A DNA stretch of 64,000 nucleotides, taken from positions 1 through 64,000 of the forward strand of contig JAJHRG010000003.1 in NCBI GenBank assembly GCA_020832905.1, in the 5' to 3' direction. The notes below the pieces were generated by a model. It was not told the DNA's origin. It did not search any database and saw only the letters and a program-made list of their open reading frames with translations. Positions within the stretch are counted from its first letter, which is position 1; each line of letters begins with the position of its first letter. Position numbers and translations under genes: made by a program. This document shows, one piece after another, positions 6,702 to 16,215 of this stretch. The stretch is from Thermoproteota archaeon (GTDB lineage Archaea; Thermoproteota; Methanomethylicia; Methanomethylicales; Methanomethylicaceae).

Positions 6702-7778
6702 TTATTGTAAATTCTCTAATACTAATTGAGATAATGTTATTATTCTTGGTTCTTTAGATATACCAATCATATGATGCATACAAAATACACAACCAACAGC
6801 AATTTCAGAATTTTTTATTTTTGCTTCATTAATTAGCATTTCAGCTAATTTATTTGCAATTTCAGGATATAATGGTTTTACTCCTGCAGGTGCTCCACAA
6901 CATAATGCATCCCATTTATTTTTATCATATTCAACTAATTCTGCAATTCTTTTTATAATATTTCTTGGTTCTTCAATAATATTATTTCTTCTAACAAGAG
7001 GACATGGATCTTTGTATATTATTCTTTTACTAGTTTTTTTAATATTTAATTTATTTAAATTTTCATTTATTATTTGTGAAATATGAATTACTTCATATGA
7101 TGGTTTTCTAAATAATTTTGGATATACATTTTTTAATACATCATGACATGAAGGACATTCTGTAATAACATATTCTGCTCCAATAGATTCAAAAACTAAT
7201 GTATTTTTTTCTGCTAATTTTTTTGCTTCTTCTAATAATCCAGTATCTATAAGAAATAATCCACAACACCATTCCTTTCCATTTAATGTAGTAAAATCAA
7301 TTCCTATTTTCATTAATAATTTAATTGATGCCATAGCAGTTTCAGGATATTTTATTGCAGACCAACAACCAGGGAAATAAACATATTTTGCTTTTTCTTT
7401 TGGTTTAAATTCTTTGGGAATATATTCTAACCATTTTTCTCTTGAAGCTCCCATTGGTGAGCCTAAATTTATTATTGCTTGAGTAATAGTATTATATTTT
7501 TCAGGAACTTTTTTCATTTTTCTTAGTTTTGCTCTTGCTTCTTGAATAATAGTAGAAATAGGAATTTCTAATGGACAATATTTATGACATTGATCACATC
7601 TTGTACATAGAAATATTGTTTTTAATTCTTCTTCATTTAATTCTTCATTTTTAAAAAGTTTTTGTGCTGCTTTTATTTTTTCCATTGTTCCATATTTTAT
7701 ATTACCTGTTGCTATAAAGAATGGACAGATTTCAGAACAATTTCCACATAAATTACATTGAAAAGCAATTTCACTCAT
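6702..7778 (-). CDS. HdrD/GlpC-like Fe-S protein with two CCG domains
   Basis: The protein (358 residues from the chosen start) opens with two ferredoxin-type four-cysteine clusters (CNLCGNCSEICP and CTRCDQCHKYCP). It continues with two cysteine-rich CCG domains (EWCCG with CPSC, and LCCGAPAG with CVFC). This is the plan of heterodisulfide reductase subunit D and related electron-transfer subunits such as GlpC and LutA. No HdrE-like cytochrome, dehydrogenase or HdrA gene is adjacent, so the redox partner is unknown. A longer reading frame adds 16 residues (start at 7826) and would overlap the MazG gene; I prefer the ATG at 7778, just before the first cluster. Confidence 0.85.
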   Translation of the reverse strand: MSEIAFQCNLCGNCSEICPFFIATGNIKYGTMEKIKAAQKLFKNEELNEEELKTIFLCTRCDQCHKYCPLEIPISTIIQEARAKLRKMKKVPEKYNTITQAIINLGSPMGASREKWLEYIPKEFKPKEKAKYVYFPGCWSAIKYPETAMASIKLLMKIGIDFTTLNGKEWCCGLFLIDTGLLEEAKKLAEKNTLVFESIGAEYVITECPSCHDVLKNVYPKLFRKPSYEVIHISQIINENLNKLNIKKTSKRIIYKDPCPLVRRNNIIEEPRNIIKRIAELVEYDKNKWDALCCGAPAGVKPLYPEIANKLAEMLINEAKIKNSEIAVGCVFCMHHMIGISKEPRIITLSQLVLENLQ

Positions 7779-7797
7779 AAATATATGATAAAAAAAT

Positions 7798-8109
7798 TTA
7801 ATATTTATATCTATGACCTTCTCCATACTGATATGGTCTTTTTTTATTTATTTCAAGTTTCTTTAAGAACATTTCATCAAGATTTATTGAAGGACATGCT
7901 AATCTACTAACATCAAGAATATAAAATATTGTATCAATTAGTTCTTCAGCAATTCTTTCTTCACTTTCTCCTTTTTTCCATGCATCACTTGCTTCTGCAA
8001 GTTCTATAAATGCAAATAAAAATTTTTTTGGTATATCTTCTTTTCTATTGTAAAATCCTTTTTCAATTACAAGTTTTTCAACTTCTTTTTTCATATCTTC
8101 TAAATTCAT
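7798..8109 (-). CDS. MazG-like nucleotide pyrophosphohydrolase
   Basis: This 103-residue all-alpha protein has the EExxD-type metal motifs of the MazG/dUTPase-2 superfamily: an FIELAEASDAW helix followed by an EELIDTIFYILD helix. Members hydrolyse (d)NTPs to monophosphates and pyrophosphate, often as house-cleaning enzymes. The substrate is not evident. The gene lies ten bases downstream of the RuvBL-like gene on the same strand and is followed by the HdrD-like gene, so the three probably share a transcript. Confidence 0.82.
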   Translation of the reverse strand: MNLEDMKKEVEKLVIEKGFYNRKEDIPKKFLFAFIELAEASDAWKKGESEERIAEELIDTIFYILDVSRLACPSINLDEMFLKKLEINKKRPYQYGEGHRYKY

Positions 8110-8119
8110 TTTCTTTACC

Positions 8120-9487
8120 TCAGTGTTTCATCATTAATCCTTCATATTTCTTTAAGTGTTCTACTGCTTCACTTACATCCATGAACAATCCATCAACTCT
8201 TTCTACATCTTTTACTATAACTTTTTTTCTTCCTTCAATTTTTGCATTTTCAGCTGCAATACTTAATAATTGAACTGCATATCTTAAACTTCTTTCATGA
8301 CCAATTTTTGTTAATTTTTCTAATGCATCATTTTCAATTTCAATACCTTCTTCATTTGCTCTAATTTTTAATATTTCTCTTATACTTTCTTCATCATAAG
8401 TATCTGTACCTATTATTATTCCTCTATCTAAAAGATCTGGAGGAAATCCTAAAGGTGCTTCTATATCAGTTCCTCTTATTCTTGCAAATCCTCTATTTGT
8501 TGCTAATATAACAATTGGAGATAATTCTCCTTCAATTGCTCTACTTAAAAAACTAAAACATTCTAAATCAAGTAAATGAGCATCATCAATAAATAATACA
8601 CCAGGATGAAGAAATGCTTTTTTCTCATCTATCATTTCCTTTACTTGTCTATCTACTTCACTTCTTATTTCTGGACTTATTTCTTTTTCTTCAGTTCCTC
8701 CAAAGAATAATGAAAATATTCCTCCTCTTCTTCTTGCTGCCATTCTATCTAAATCAGCTAATGTTACATAATATACAAATTCTTTTTGTTTTTTTACTTT
8801 TCCTTCAGGTCTTGGAACTTTTGCTTTTGTATCTAATTCATATTGTTTTGCTAAATTACTTTCTTGAGATATTCCTATTAAAGAAACTCTTCCACTTTCT
8901 GCATCTATTTGAATTACACTTCCTTCTCTTACTCCTTGTTGTATAAGCTGAGCTGCAATATCTTCTCCAACTTCAATAGTTCTTTCTTCTTCTTTTGTTT
9001 TTAATGTAATTGTTGCACTTTCTACTATTCTTTGATATGGATTATATGGATGTGGTGCAGTTCTAATGTTTATTTTTGTTACTTCACCTTCATAGACTTC
9101 TCTCATTTCATGAATTTCTACACCAATACATTTTCTCATTGCTTCTATCAGTACTTCAGTTTTCTTTCTTTCTGTACTATAAACTTCAGCTCCACTCATT
9201 TCAATAAATGGAACATTTAATCCTAATTCTCTAGCAATAGCAACTGCAATTGCTGTTTTTCCTGTACCAGGAGGACCTGCTAATATTACTAATCTACCAG
9301 CAAGTTTTCCTTCTTTTATCATTCTAACAACTAATCCTGCAGCTTCTCTTGCTCTTTCTTGTCCAACCATTCCATCTTTTATTTTTACTGCTTTTCCATT
9401 TTCATCTAATCCTAATCCTTTAATATGTGTATGAGAACCGATTCTTTCAATTCTTCTAGATACTGATAGCTCTTTAAGTTCTGACAA
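8120..9487 (-). CDS. RuvBL/TIP49-family AAA+ ATPase
   Basis: The archaeal homologue of pontin/reptin. The N-terminal SVSRRIERIGSHTHIKGLGL block is diagnostic. Walker A is AGPPGTGKTA, then comes the family's inserted OB-like domain II, a Walker B LFIDDAHLL, and sensor ATNRG. Eukaryotic partners work in chromatin remodelling and snoRNP assembly; archaeal function is unsettled, though a link to C/D RNP assembly is plausible with an sRNA gene 2 kb away. There is no ATG. I choose TTG at 9487 because GGTGAT lies four bases before it; upstream GTG and TTG codons (9496, 9499) would add up to four residues. Confidence 0.9.
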   Translation of the reverse strand: MSELKELSVSRRIERIGSHTHIKGLGLDENGKAVKIKDGMVGQERAREAAGLVVRMIKEGKLAGRLVILAGPPGTGKTAIAVAIARELGLNVPFIEMSGAEVYSTERKKTEVLIEAMRKCIGVEIHEMREVYEGEVTKINIRTAPHPYNPYQRIVESATITLKTKEEERTIEVGEDIAAQLIQQGVREGSVIQIDAESGRVSLIGISQESNLAKQYELDTKAKVPRPEGKVKKQKEFVYYVTLADLDRMAARRRGGIFSLFFGGTEEKEISPEIRSEVDRQVKEMIDEKKAFLHPGVLFIDDAHLLDLECFSFLSRAIEGELSPIVILATNRGFARIRGTDIEAPLGFPPDLLDRGIIIGTDTYDEESIREILKIRANEEGIEIENDALEKLTKIGHERSLRYAVQLLSIAAENAKIEGRKKVIVKDVERVDGLFMDVSEAVEHLKKYEGLMMKH

Positions 9488-9530
9488 AACTATCACCAAA
9501 ATAGAAAAGAAAAATAAAAAATTTAAAAAA

Positions 9531-10085
9531 TTATTCTATCTTTATTGGTCTTCCTTCTTCTTTTTCTTTTCTAGGTAATATAACTTCTAAAACACCATTT
9601 CTATATGAAGATTTTGCTTTTTCTATATCTACTTCTACTGGTAATTCAATTTCTTTATAGTATTTACGCATATCTCCTTCTGCAGATATAATAAGTTTTC
9701 TTGGTGTTCCAGTTAACTTAATTTTTTCTTTTTCTACACCAGGAATTTCAGCATATACTTTTACTTCATTTTCTGTTGTCATTACATCAATTAATGGTTC
9801 TCTTTCTTCTTTTATACTTGGTCTTATTCCTGGCTTTACATTACCAAATTCTCTTATTATTGGCTTTCCATCAGGTCCTATAGTTATACTATAGCCATAT
9901 ATAAATGGTCCATATTCTCTTATTTTACCTCCAGGAAATTCTTCTTCTCTAATTAGTCCTCTTCTTGCCATTCTGCTAAATTCTTCTTCCATTTCTCTCA
10001 TCATATCTTCAAGATCTCTAAATAGCTCATCAAATATTCTCCATCTTCTTCTAAACCATCTTGAAAAGAATTCATCTTCAGACAT
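9531..10085 (-). CDS. Small heat-shock protein, Hsp20/alpha-crystallin family
   Basis: The 184-residue protein has a basic/aromatic N-terminal arm (RWFRRRWRIFDELF, then a Met/Glu-rich helix), an alpha-crystallin domain from about residue 95, with EIPGVEKEKIKL and GVLEVILPRK, and a C-terminal PIKIE that supplies the I-x-I motif for oligomer assembly. It is an ATP-independent holdase chaperone. AGGTGA precedes the ATG. Its promoter region is shared with the divergent metallo-hydrolase gene and contains a symmetric TATATATA. Heat induction is expected for the family but no operator is visible. Confidence 0.92.
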   Translation of the reverse strand: MSEDEFFSRWFRRRWRIFDELFRDLEDMMREMEEEFSRMARRGLIREEEFPGGKIREYGPFIYGYSITIGPDGKPIIREFGNVKPGIRPSIKEEREPLIDVMTTENEVKVYAEIPGVEKEKIKLTGTPRKLIISAEGDMRKYYKEIELPVEVDIEKAKSSYRNGVLEVILPRKEKEEGRPIKIE

Positions 10086-10117
10086 TTTTTCACCTATTTA
10101 TACTTACTAAAAACTAA

Positions 10118-10128
10118 TTTATATATAT
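10118..10128. promoter_or_regulatory. Palindromic TATA element between hsp20 and MBL gene
   Basis: TTTATATATAT is the only strong TATA-like element in the 63-base divergent spacer. Its centre is about 26 bases before the ATG at 10149, which would make the MBL mRNA leaderless. On the other strand, 26 bases would start the hsp20 mRNA near 10098, leaving a 12-base leader that contains the hsp20 GGTGA site. Confidence 0.5.
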
Positions 10129-10148
10129 GTTTCAACATAAATAATACT

Positions 10149-11003
10149 ATGATAAGTAAAGTAGATTACTTAGAGATCTATATACTAGCAGATAATTCTG
10201 TAGCACATGGAACAAGAAATATATTAGGAGAACATGGATTTTCTACATTAATAATAAGTAATAAAGGAGGATTAATATTTGATACAGGTCAAACTGGAAT
10301 TTTAGTAAATAATTTAGAAGTTTTAAGAAAAGAATTAATAATAAGGGATATAGTAATAAGTCATGGGCATTATGATCATACAGGTGGATTATTAAAAACA
10401 TTAATGAAAATGAAGTATTCATGTCAAATTTATGCTCATCCATTTATATTTAATAAGAGATATAAAAGAATAAAAAATGAAATGAAAGATATTAGTAATC
10501 CTTTTTCAATAAATGAATTAGAAAGTATAGGAGCAAAATTTAATTTTTCATCTGAACCTAAATCTATAGGACAATGGGCTTTATTAACAGGAACAATAGA
10601 AAGAAAAATAGATTTTGAAAAATCATATGAAACAGATTTCTTTATAAAAATAAATAATGAAATAAAACCAGATGAATTTATTGATGATCAAGCAATAATA
10701 TTTAATGTAAAAGATAAAGGAGTTATTGTAATAACTGGATGTGCACATGCAGGATTAATAAATACATTAGAATATACAAGAAAAATAATGGATGTAAAGG
10801 AAATATATGGAGTAATAGGAGGATTTCATTTAAGTGAAGCATCAAAAGATAGAATTGAAAAAACTATAGAGTATTTAAAATCATATAATTTAAAATTAAT
10901 TATTCCATGTCATTGTACAGGAAAAGATGCTATGTTTTTATTAAAAAAAGAATTTGGTGATATAGTAAAGTATGGAGAAGCAGGTCTTTTTATAAAAATT
11001 TAA
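10149..11003 (+). CDS. Metallo-beta-lactamase-fold hydrolase (COG1237 type)
   Basis: This 284-residue protein has the metallo-beta-lactamase metal site SHGHYDHTGG (His72, His74, Asp76, His77). GCAHAG and a late PCHCTG segment supply further ligands. The N-terminal VAHGTRNILGEHGFS block is typical of the COG1237 branch, which includes the archaeal RFA-P synthase-like proteins of methanopterin synthesis, but most members have no proven reaction. The gene is probably leaderless, with TATA about 26 bases upstream. Its last 14 bases overlap the convergent apgM gene. Confidence 0.82.
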   Translation: MISKVDYLEIYILADNSVAHGTRNILGEHGFSTLIISNKGGLIFDTGQTGILVNNLEVLRKELIIRDIVISHGHYDHTGGLLKTLMKMKYSCQIYAHPFIFNKRYKRIKNEMKDISNPFSINELESIGAKFNFSSEPKSIGQWALLTGTIERKIDFEKSYETDFFIKINNEIKPDEFIDDQAIIFNVKDKGVIVITGCAHAGLINTLEYTRKIMDVKEIYGVIGGFHLSEASKDRIEKTIEYLKSYNLKLIIPCHCTGKDAMFLLKKEFGDIVKYGEAGLFIKI

Positions 11004-12228
11004 TTGCTATTTTTAATACATCTTGACCATTTAATATTCCAAGAGAGCCTTTATAACAATAACTTTCTCCAAAAGCTTCTGTTCCATCTTTTCCATTACC
11101 TGAGATTACAATAGGAACAGGATCATCTGAATGTGCTTTTAAACTACATGGTGTAGCATGATCTGCTGTTATTACAATAATATTATTATCTATATTTAAA
11201 TTTCCAAAGAAATCTTCATCTATTTTTTCAATAATTTTAATTTTTCTTTCATAATCTCCATCATGTGATGGCTCATCTGGTCCTTTTATATGTACATATA
11301 AAACATCATAATTCTCTATTATTTTATTAGAAATTTCTGCTAATTTTTTATAATTAAATTGATCTTTAAATTCAAATACTTTCATTCCACATAATAATGC
11401 AATTCCTTTTTCTACTGGCATTTCAACTATACTTGCAAAATTTTTACCATATTTTTCATTTATATTTTGAAATCTTGGAATTTTTGAACCTGCATCTCTT
11501 AATAATATAGCATTAGCTACTAGTTTTCCTTCATTTTTTCTTTTAATATTTACTGGATGATCTTTTAGTAATTTATAAACTTTTATTGTAAATTCGTTAA
11601 CTAAATCTGCACTTCTTTTAGCTTCTTCAGAATTATCTAATGGCTCACATAAAGCTATTTTATTTTCTGATGGTAATACTGCTATTCCTAATCCATGAAC
11701 TTTTTTATATGCAGGATCAGTATTTGTTATATTATCTGAAAGTGGTCCTTCTTTTGATCTTATTAATAATACACCTCTATGACCTATAGTACTTTTAAAT
11801 TCAAATTCAGCTTTATGAGATTCTAAAACAATATTTTTATTTATTGCTTCTTCTAAAATCTTAACTTCTTCATTTGTTAAAGATCTTCCACATCTTCTAT
11901 CAATTATTCTCATATTTTCATCTACTGTAGCAAAATTACATCTTAATGCTAAATCTCCATCATTCATTTTCATTTCTGCACCAAAAGCTTCTAATGGTCC
12001 TCTTCCTGTATATACTTTAAATGGATCATAACCAAGCATACTTATTACAGCTATATCTGATTCAGGTGCAATTCCCTTTCCTACAGTATAAACCATTCCT
12101 GAAATTCCATTTTTTGCAAGATAATCCATATTTGGATGATATGCATATTCTAAAGGAGTTTTATTTCCTAATTCTTTTATTGGTCTATCTCCTACTCCAT
12201 CTATTAGTATATAAAATAAATGTCTCAT
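10990..12228 (-). CDS. apgM: Cofactor-independent phosphoglycerate mutase, archaeal type
   Basis: Of 412 residues, close to the family length. The N-terminal [10 protein letters not shown] holds the first metal aspartate (Asp10) and APESDIA holds the catalytic Ser57. The C-terminal [20 protein letters not shown] carries the second metal cluster. ApgM interconverts 3- and 2-phosphoglycerate in glycolysis and gluconeogenesis through a phosphoserine. It is the last gene of a minus-strand run after the HprK-like kinase (gap of four bases) and a thioesterase. The 3' end interlocks with the MBL gene. Confidence 0.93.
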   Translation of the reverse strand: MRHLFYILIDGVGDRPIKELGNKTPLEYAYHPNMDYLAKNGISGMVYTVGKGIAPESDIAVISMLGYDPFKVYTGRGPLEAFGAEMKMNDGDLALRCNFATVDENMRIIDRRCGRSLTNEEVKILEEAINKNIVLESHKAEFEFKSTIGHRGVLLIRSKEGPLSDNITNTDPAYKKVHGLGIAVLPSENKIALCEPLDNSEEAKRSADLVNEFTIKVYKLLKDHPVNIKRKNEGKLVANAILLRDAGSKIPRFQNINEKYGKNFASIVEMPVEKGIALLCGMKVFEFKDQFNYKKLAEISNKIIENYDVLYVHIKGPDEPSHDGDYERKIKIIEKIDEDFFGNLNIDNNIIVITADHATPCSLKAHSDDPVPIVISGNGKDGTEAFGESYCYKGSLGILNGQDVLKIAIKFL

Positions 12229-12232
12229 ATTT

Positions 12233-13168
12233 TCACCATATTCTTTTAACTATTTCATTTTGAACTATTTCAGGTGCTTCTACTGTATTAACCATATACG
12301 TTTCTGTTATTTTTAAGAGCTTCTCAAAGAATTCTTTTCTTATATTTGTTTTTCTTTCATCTTTTACAAGTTGATGTGGATTACAAAAATCATTTTTTAA
12401 TAAATATGATAATGCTTCATCTTTACTTATTTCTCTTACTATACTAGAATCACTTTTATCTCTTTTTAATATGAATATTTTCTTTATTTTAGTTAGAGGA
12501 ATAACTCCATCAATTCCTATTATCCATCTTACATTTACAACAGCTCTTCCTCTTTTATCTAATACTACTTTTTCTAAAATTTCTCTATAGTTAGGCCATA
12601 TTTTTCCAATATTTGCATCTATATAACAATTTTTTTCAGAACCATAAGCTATAGCATTTCTTTCATATAATCTTACAAAAAACCAATCATCTGCTACAAG
12701 TCTTACACCAGGATTTCTAAGCATTCCCCAACTATGAGTTGTTTTTCCAGTACCACTTGGAGCTATTAAAGCAATACCAGAACCATCAACATCAAGTGCA
12801 GCTCCATGAATAGAATATATTTCATGAGCATCTTCAAATATATCTCCAACTATTGCTAATGCTAAGCTTTTTATCCATCCATAATAATCAATATTATAAG
12901 CAAAAGCAGTTTTTGTTAATGGATCATATTTAACATGAAGTGATTGTTTTTCATCATTTATTGCTATTATTCTTCCATGAGATTTTATATTTTCATCTGC
13001 AGTATAAAAATTATCAGCCCATATATCAGCAAAATATTTATTATCAGTCATGAATTTTATACAACATCCATAGATATTTGCTTTTCTTACATAAAGTGGT
13101 AGCTTAATTAATTCTGAATATAATTTTCTTTTTTCATCAGTTGATATAATTTCAATAGGATATGGCAT
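12233..13168 (-). CDS. HprK/PEPCK-fold P-loop kinase, substrate unknown
   Basis: The protein has a central P-loop APSGTGKTT at about residues 136-144, preceded by IHGAALDVDG and followed by LVADDWFFV. This order is shared by HPr kinase/phosphorylase and PEP carboxykinase-like kinases. The roughly 110-residue N-terminal domain is not one I recognise. Archaea mostly lack the HPr phosphotransferase system, so a different phosphoacceptor is likely. The ATG at 13168 has GTGAG just upstream; the longer frame (13192) would overlap the thioesterase gene. Four bases separate it from apgM, which suggests a link to central carbon metabolism. Confidence 0.75.
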   Translation of the reverse strand: MPYPIEIISTDEKRKLYSELIKLPLYVRKANIYGCCIKFMTDNKYFADIWADNFYTADENIKSHGRIIAINDEKQSLHVKYDPLTKTAFAYNIDYYGWIKSLALAIVGDIFEDAHEIYSIHGAALDVDGSGIALIAPSGTGKTTHSWGMLRNPGVRLVADDWFFVRLYERNAIAYGSEKNCYIDANIGKIWPNYREILEKVVLDKRGRAVVNVRWIIGIDGVIPLTKIKKIFILKRDKSDSSIVREISKDEALSYLLKNDFCNPHQLVKDERKTNIRKEFFEKLLKITETYMVNTVEAPEIVQNEIVKRIW

Positions 13169-13172
13169 AATC

Positions 13173-13577
13173 TCACTGTGAGAAATATGCAAGTCCTATT
13201 GCTAATGCTATTATTTTTCCTTCTTCATCAATTACTTTAATACTATATAAACCTGTTGTTCTTCCTCTACTTACTTCTTCAGCTTCAGCAATTATCTTTT
13301 TTCCATTAGTTACAGGTCTTCTATAATTTATATTCATAGAAAGAGCAATTGCTTTTACTCCATGAGAATTACATGCAATAGCAAAACTAACATCTGCAAG
13401 TGCATATATAGCAGCACCATGAGCAATATTATATGCATTTAAAAAATCTTCTTTTATAATCATTGATGTTTTTGCATATCCTTCTCTATATTCTTCAAGT
13501 TTTATTCCAAATATTTTAGCAATTTTATCATTATTTATTAATTCATTCATATCAGTATATGGTTCTTCTCTAAACAT
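13173..13577 (-). CDS. PaaI-like hotdog thioesterase
   Basis: This 134-residue single hotdog domain contains FLNAYNIAHGAAIYALADVSFAIA, the helix and loop typical of PaaI/ACOT13-type acyl-CoA thioesterases (the usual HGG is HGA here). ALSMNINYRRP follows, the strand that lines the CoA site. It hydrolyses acyl-CoA esters; the acyl group is unknown. Met1 and Met10 are both possible starts. It opens the run thioesterase-kinase-apgM. Only 35 bases separate it from the divergent tldD, so both genes probably have very short or no leaders. Confidence 0.83.
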   Translation of the reverse strand: MFREEPYTDMNELINNDKIAKIFGIKLEEYREGYAKTSMIIKEDFLNAYNIAHGAAIYALADVSFAIACNSHGVKAIALSMNINYRRPVTNGKKIIAEAEEVSRGRTTGLYSIKVIDEEGKIIALAIGLAYFSQ

Positions 13578-13612
13578 AATATTTTTAATCTCTTCTTTGT
13601 TTTTAAATTATT

Positions 13613-15001
13613 ATGAAAGAAATCATAGACTTATTAATAAAAGAAAAAGCAGAATATGCTGAATTAAGACATCATAAAACTATTGGATTTTCATTTACAA
13701 TGTGTAATAGTATTCTTGAGTCTTCAAAATATTTTGAAGATAGTGGAATTGGTATAAGAGTATTAAAAAATGGTGCTTTAGCATTTGCATCAACAAATTC
13801 TATTGATTTAGCTAAGGAAATTGGATTATTAGCATTAAAAACTGCAAAAAGTAATAAGAAAATAAAATTATCAAAAGAAAAAATTGTAAAAAGAAATTGG
13901 AAAGCAAATTATAAAATTCTTCCTACTGATGTAGATTCTTCATTAATAATTGAATTATTAAAAGATATAGATAATTCAATAAAAGAAATTAATATTAAAA
14001 CAAATAGATTAATAGTAATTGAAGGTAGTATAGAGGAAAAGTATTATATTAATAGTGAAGGAACAGAAATTTCTTCTTTAGTACCAAGAGTTGGAGGATA
14101 TATTGTAATAACAGCATATGATGGAGAATGTATTCAAAGAACAATTCAATTTGGAGAATCTGGTGGATGGGAAAGAATAAAAGAAATGAATATTATAGAA
14201 AAAGCAAAAGAAGAAACTATAGCATTAAAAAGAATTTTAAATGAAGGAAAATTAGTAACTCCAGGATATTATGATGTAGTTATAGGAAGCGAAATTGCAG
14301 GAATAATAGCACATGAGGGATGTGGTCATCCTCAAGAAGCAGATAGAATATTAGGAAGAGAAGCTGCACAAGCAGGAGAATCTTATGTAAAGAAAAATAT
14401 GATTGGAAGAAAAATAGGAAGTTCATTATTAAATATATCAGATGATCCAACTATAGAAAATTCTTATGGATTTTATTTATATGATGATGAAGGAGTAGAA
14501 GCAAGAAAAAAGAAATTAATTTATGAAGGAAGAATAAATGAATTTTTACATAATAGAGAAACTGCATATGAATTTGGAATAAATAGTAATGCTTCTGCTA
14601 GAGCTTCTTCATATTCAAGAGAACCTATTATTAGAATGTCAAATACATTTATAGAACCTGGAGATTATTCTTTTGAAGAATTAATAGAAGATATAAAAAA
14701 TGGAATATATATTAAAAGCTATGAAGAATGGAATATTGATGATATAAGATGGAATCATAGATATGTTGGATTAGAAGCATATTTAATAGAAAATGGAGAA
14801 TTAAAATATCCAATAAGAGAACCAGTAATAGAAGCAACTACTGAATTATTATTTTCAAGTATTGATGCTATAGGTAAAAATTTAGAATTTCAAGCAGCTA
14901 TTTGTGGAAAAGGAGAACCAGATCAAGGAATAGAAGTATGGACAGGAGGACCATGTTTAAGATTAAGGAATATATTTATTAAGAGAAGATATGAAAAATA
15001 A
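13613..15001 (+). CDS. tldD: TldD, metalloprotease subunit
   Basis: This 462-residue TldD/PmbA family protein has the metal motif HEGCGH (His234, Glu235, His239), which marks the catalytic TldD subunit. The partner TldE gene is at 62.5 kb. Together they form a heterodimeric protease that in bacteria trims microcin B17 precursor and acts on small unfolded peptides. Archaeal substrates are unknown. The C-terminal GKGEPDQG and TGGPCLR blocks are typical. The start ATG has no Shine-Dalgarno site, which fits a leaderless transcript. Confidence 0.92.
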   Translation: MKEIIDLLIKEKAEYAELRHHKTIGFSFTMCNSILESSKYFEDSGIGIRVLKNGALAFASTNSIDLAKEIGLLALKTAKSNKKIKLSKEKIVKRNWKANYKILPTDVDSSLIIELLKDIDNSIKEINIKTNRLIVIEGSIEEKYYINSEGTEISSLVPRVGGYIVITAYDGECIQRTIQFGESGGWERIKEMNIIEKAKEETIALKRILNEGKLVTPGYYDVVIGSEIAGIIAHEGCGHPQEADRILGREAAQAGESYVKKNMIGRKIGSSLLNISDDPTIENSYGFYLYDDEGVEARKKKLIYEGRINEFLHNRETAYEFGINSNASARASSYSREPIIRMSNTFIEPGDYSFEELIEDIKNGIYIKSYEEWNIDDIRWNHRYVGLEAYLIENGELKYPIREPVIEATTELLFSSIDAIGKNLEFQAAICGKGEPDQGIEVWTGGPCLRLRNIFIKRRYEK

Positions 15002-15069
15002 TAAAGAAAATATTACTAGCAGTAATACTTGGTAAAGCTTTAATATAAGGTTTTATATCTTTTTATTGC

Positions 15070-16215
15070 ATGATTATGAAGAAGGGAATTTCAACATATT
15101 CAATACATGGAGGAGAAGAAGAATATAATAGAATAGTTAAATGTACTGATATAATTCCTCCTATTCATAGAACTGCTATTTATAAACATCCTTCTGATAT
15201 TCAAATAAGAGGAAGAGAATTAAAATATTCAAGAGAAGATAATCCTACTGTTTTCTTATTAGAAAAAAGAATGGCTTTACTTGAAGGAAGTAAAGATAGT
15301 TTAGCATTTTCATCTGGTATGGCAGCTATATCTACATTAGTACTTTCTCTTTTATCTAAAGGAGATACAATATTAACATCTAAAGAAGTTTATGGTGCAA
15401 CACTTCAATTATTTAAATATTTAGAAAAATTTGGAATAAATGTAATATCAGTAGTAAATGAAAAAGTAATAGATCATATAAAAAATGGAATTAAAATGGT
15501 ATTTGTTGAAACAATTACAAATCCATTATTAAAAGTATCTGATATTCCAAGCTTAGTAGATATATGTAAAGAAAAAAATGTAATTTTAGTTATTGATAAT
15601 ACTTTTGCTACTCCTATACTTGTTAAACCATTAGAATTAGGTGCAGATTATGTAGTAGAAAGTGCAACAAAATATCTTGGAGGACATAATGATGTTATTG
15701 CTGGTATTTTAGCTGGAGATAAAGAAATTGATAATATATGGGAATGGAGAAAAGTCTTAGGTACATATTTAGATCCATTTGCTGCATATTTAGTATTAAG
15801 AGGATTAAAAACACTAAAATTAAGAGTATTAGAATCATGTAAAAATGCAGAAAAAATTGTAGAATTCTTATTAAATCATAAAAAAGTAAAAAGAGTATAC
15901 TATCCAACACTTTATGAAAATTATGAAAATGTAAAGAAATTTATGAAAGGATTTGGAGGAGTAGTTTCTTTTGAAGTTGATAGTAGAGAAACAGCATTAA
16001 AATTATTAAATTCTTTAAAGATAATAAAAACATCACCAAGTCTTGGGGGAGTAGAAAGTATTATTTCTTATCCAATAATCTCTTCTCATAAGAATTTAAC
16101 TCATGAAGAAAGATTAGAAATTGGAATAAATGATAGATTATTAAGATTATCTGTTGGACTTGAGGATATAGAAGATTTAATTCAAGATTTAGATCAAGCT
16201 CTTAATAGTACATAA
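15070..16215 (+). CDS. Cys/Met metabolism PLP enzyme (cystathionine gamma-synthase/lyase family)
   Basis: The 381-residue product has the complete fold-type I pattern: YSREDNPT near the N-terminus, SSGMAAISTL binding the phosphate, VIDNTFATP with Asp176, and SATKYLGGH with the PLP lysine Lys201. Family members catalyse cystathionine gamma-synthase, gamma-lyase, methionine gamma-lyase or O-acetylhomoserine sulfhydrylase reactions. These are not separable by eye. With the DUF39/UPF0280 homocysteine genes at 60-62 kb, a role in transsulfuration is reasonable. Met3 (15076) is an equally good start. Confidence 0.88.
   Translation: MIMKKGISTYSIHGGEEEYNRIVKCTDIIPPIHRTAIYKHPSDIQIRGRELKYSREDNPTVFLLEKRMALLEGSKDSLAFSSGMAAISTLVLSLLSKGDTILTSKEVYGATLQLFKYLEKFGINVISVVNEKVIDHIKNGIKMVFVETITNPLLKVSDIPSLVDICKEKNVILVIDNTFATPILVKPLELGADYVVESATKYLGGHNDVIAGILAGDKEIDNIWEWRKVLGTYLDPFAAYLVLRGLKTLKLRVLESCKNAEKIVEFLLNHKKVKRVYYPTLYENYENVKKFMKGFGGVVSFEVDSRETALKLLNSLKIIKTSPSLGGVESIISYPIISSHKNLTHEERLEIGINDRLLRLSVGLEDIEDLIQDLDQALNST

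Noticed and set aside
7779-7826. N-terminal extension of the HdrD-like protein to 7826
   Set aside because: It would overlap the MazG gene by 29 bases and adds 16 residues with no family similarity; the ATG at 7778 starts right before the first cluster.
15002-15069. Riboswitch upstream of the Cys/Met PLP gene
   Set aside because: The spacer is only 68 bases, AT-rich and without conserved stems; its TATATC run is better read as a promoter.
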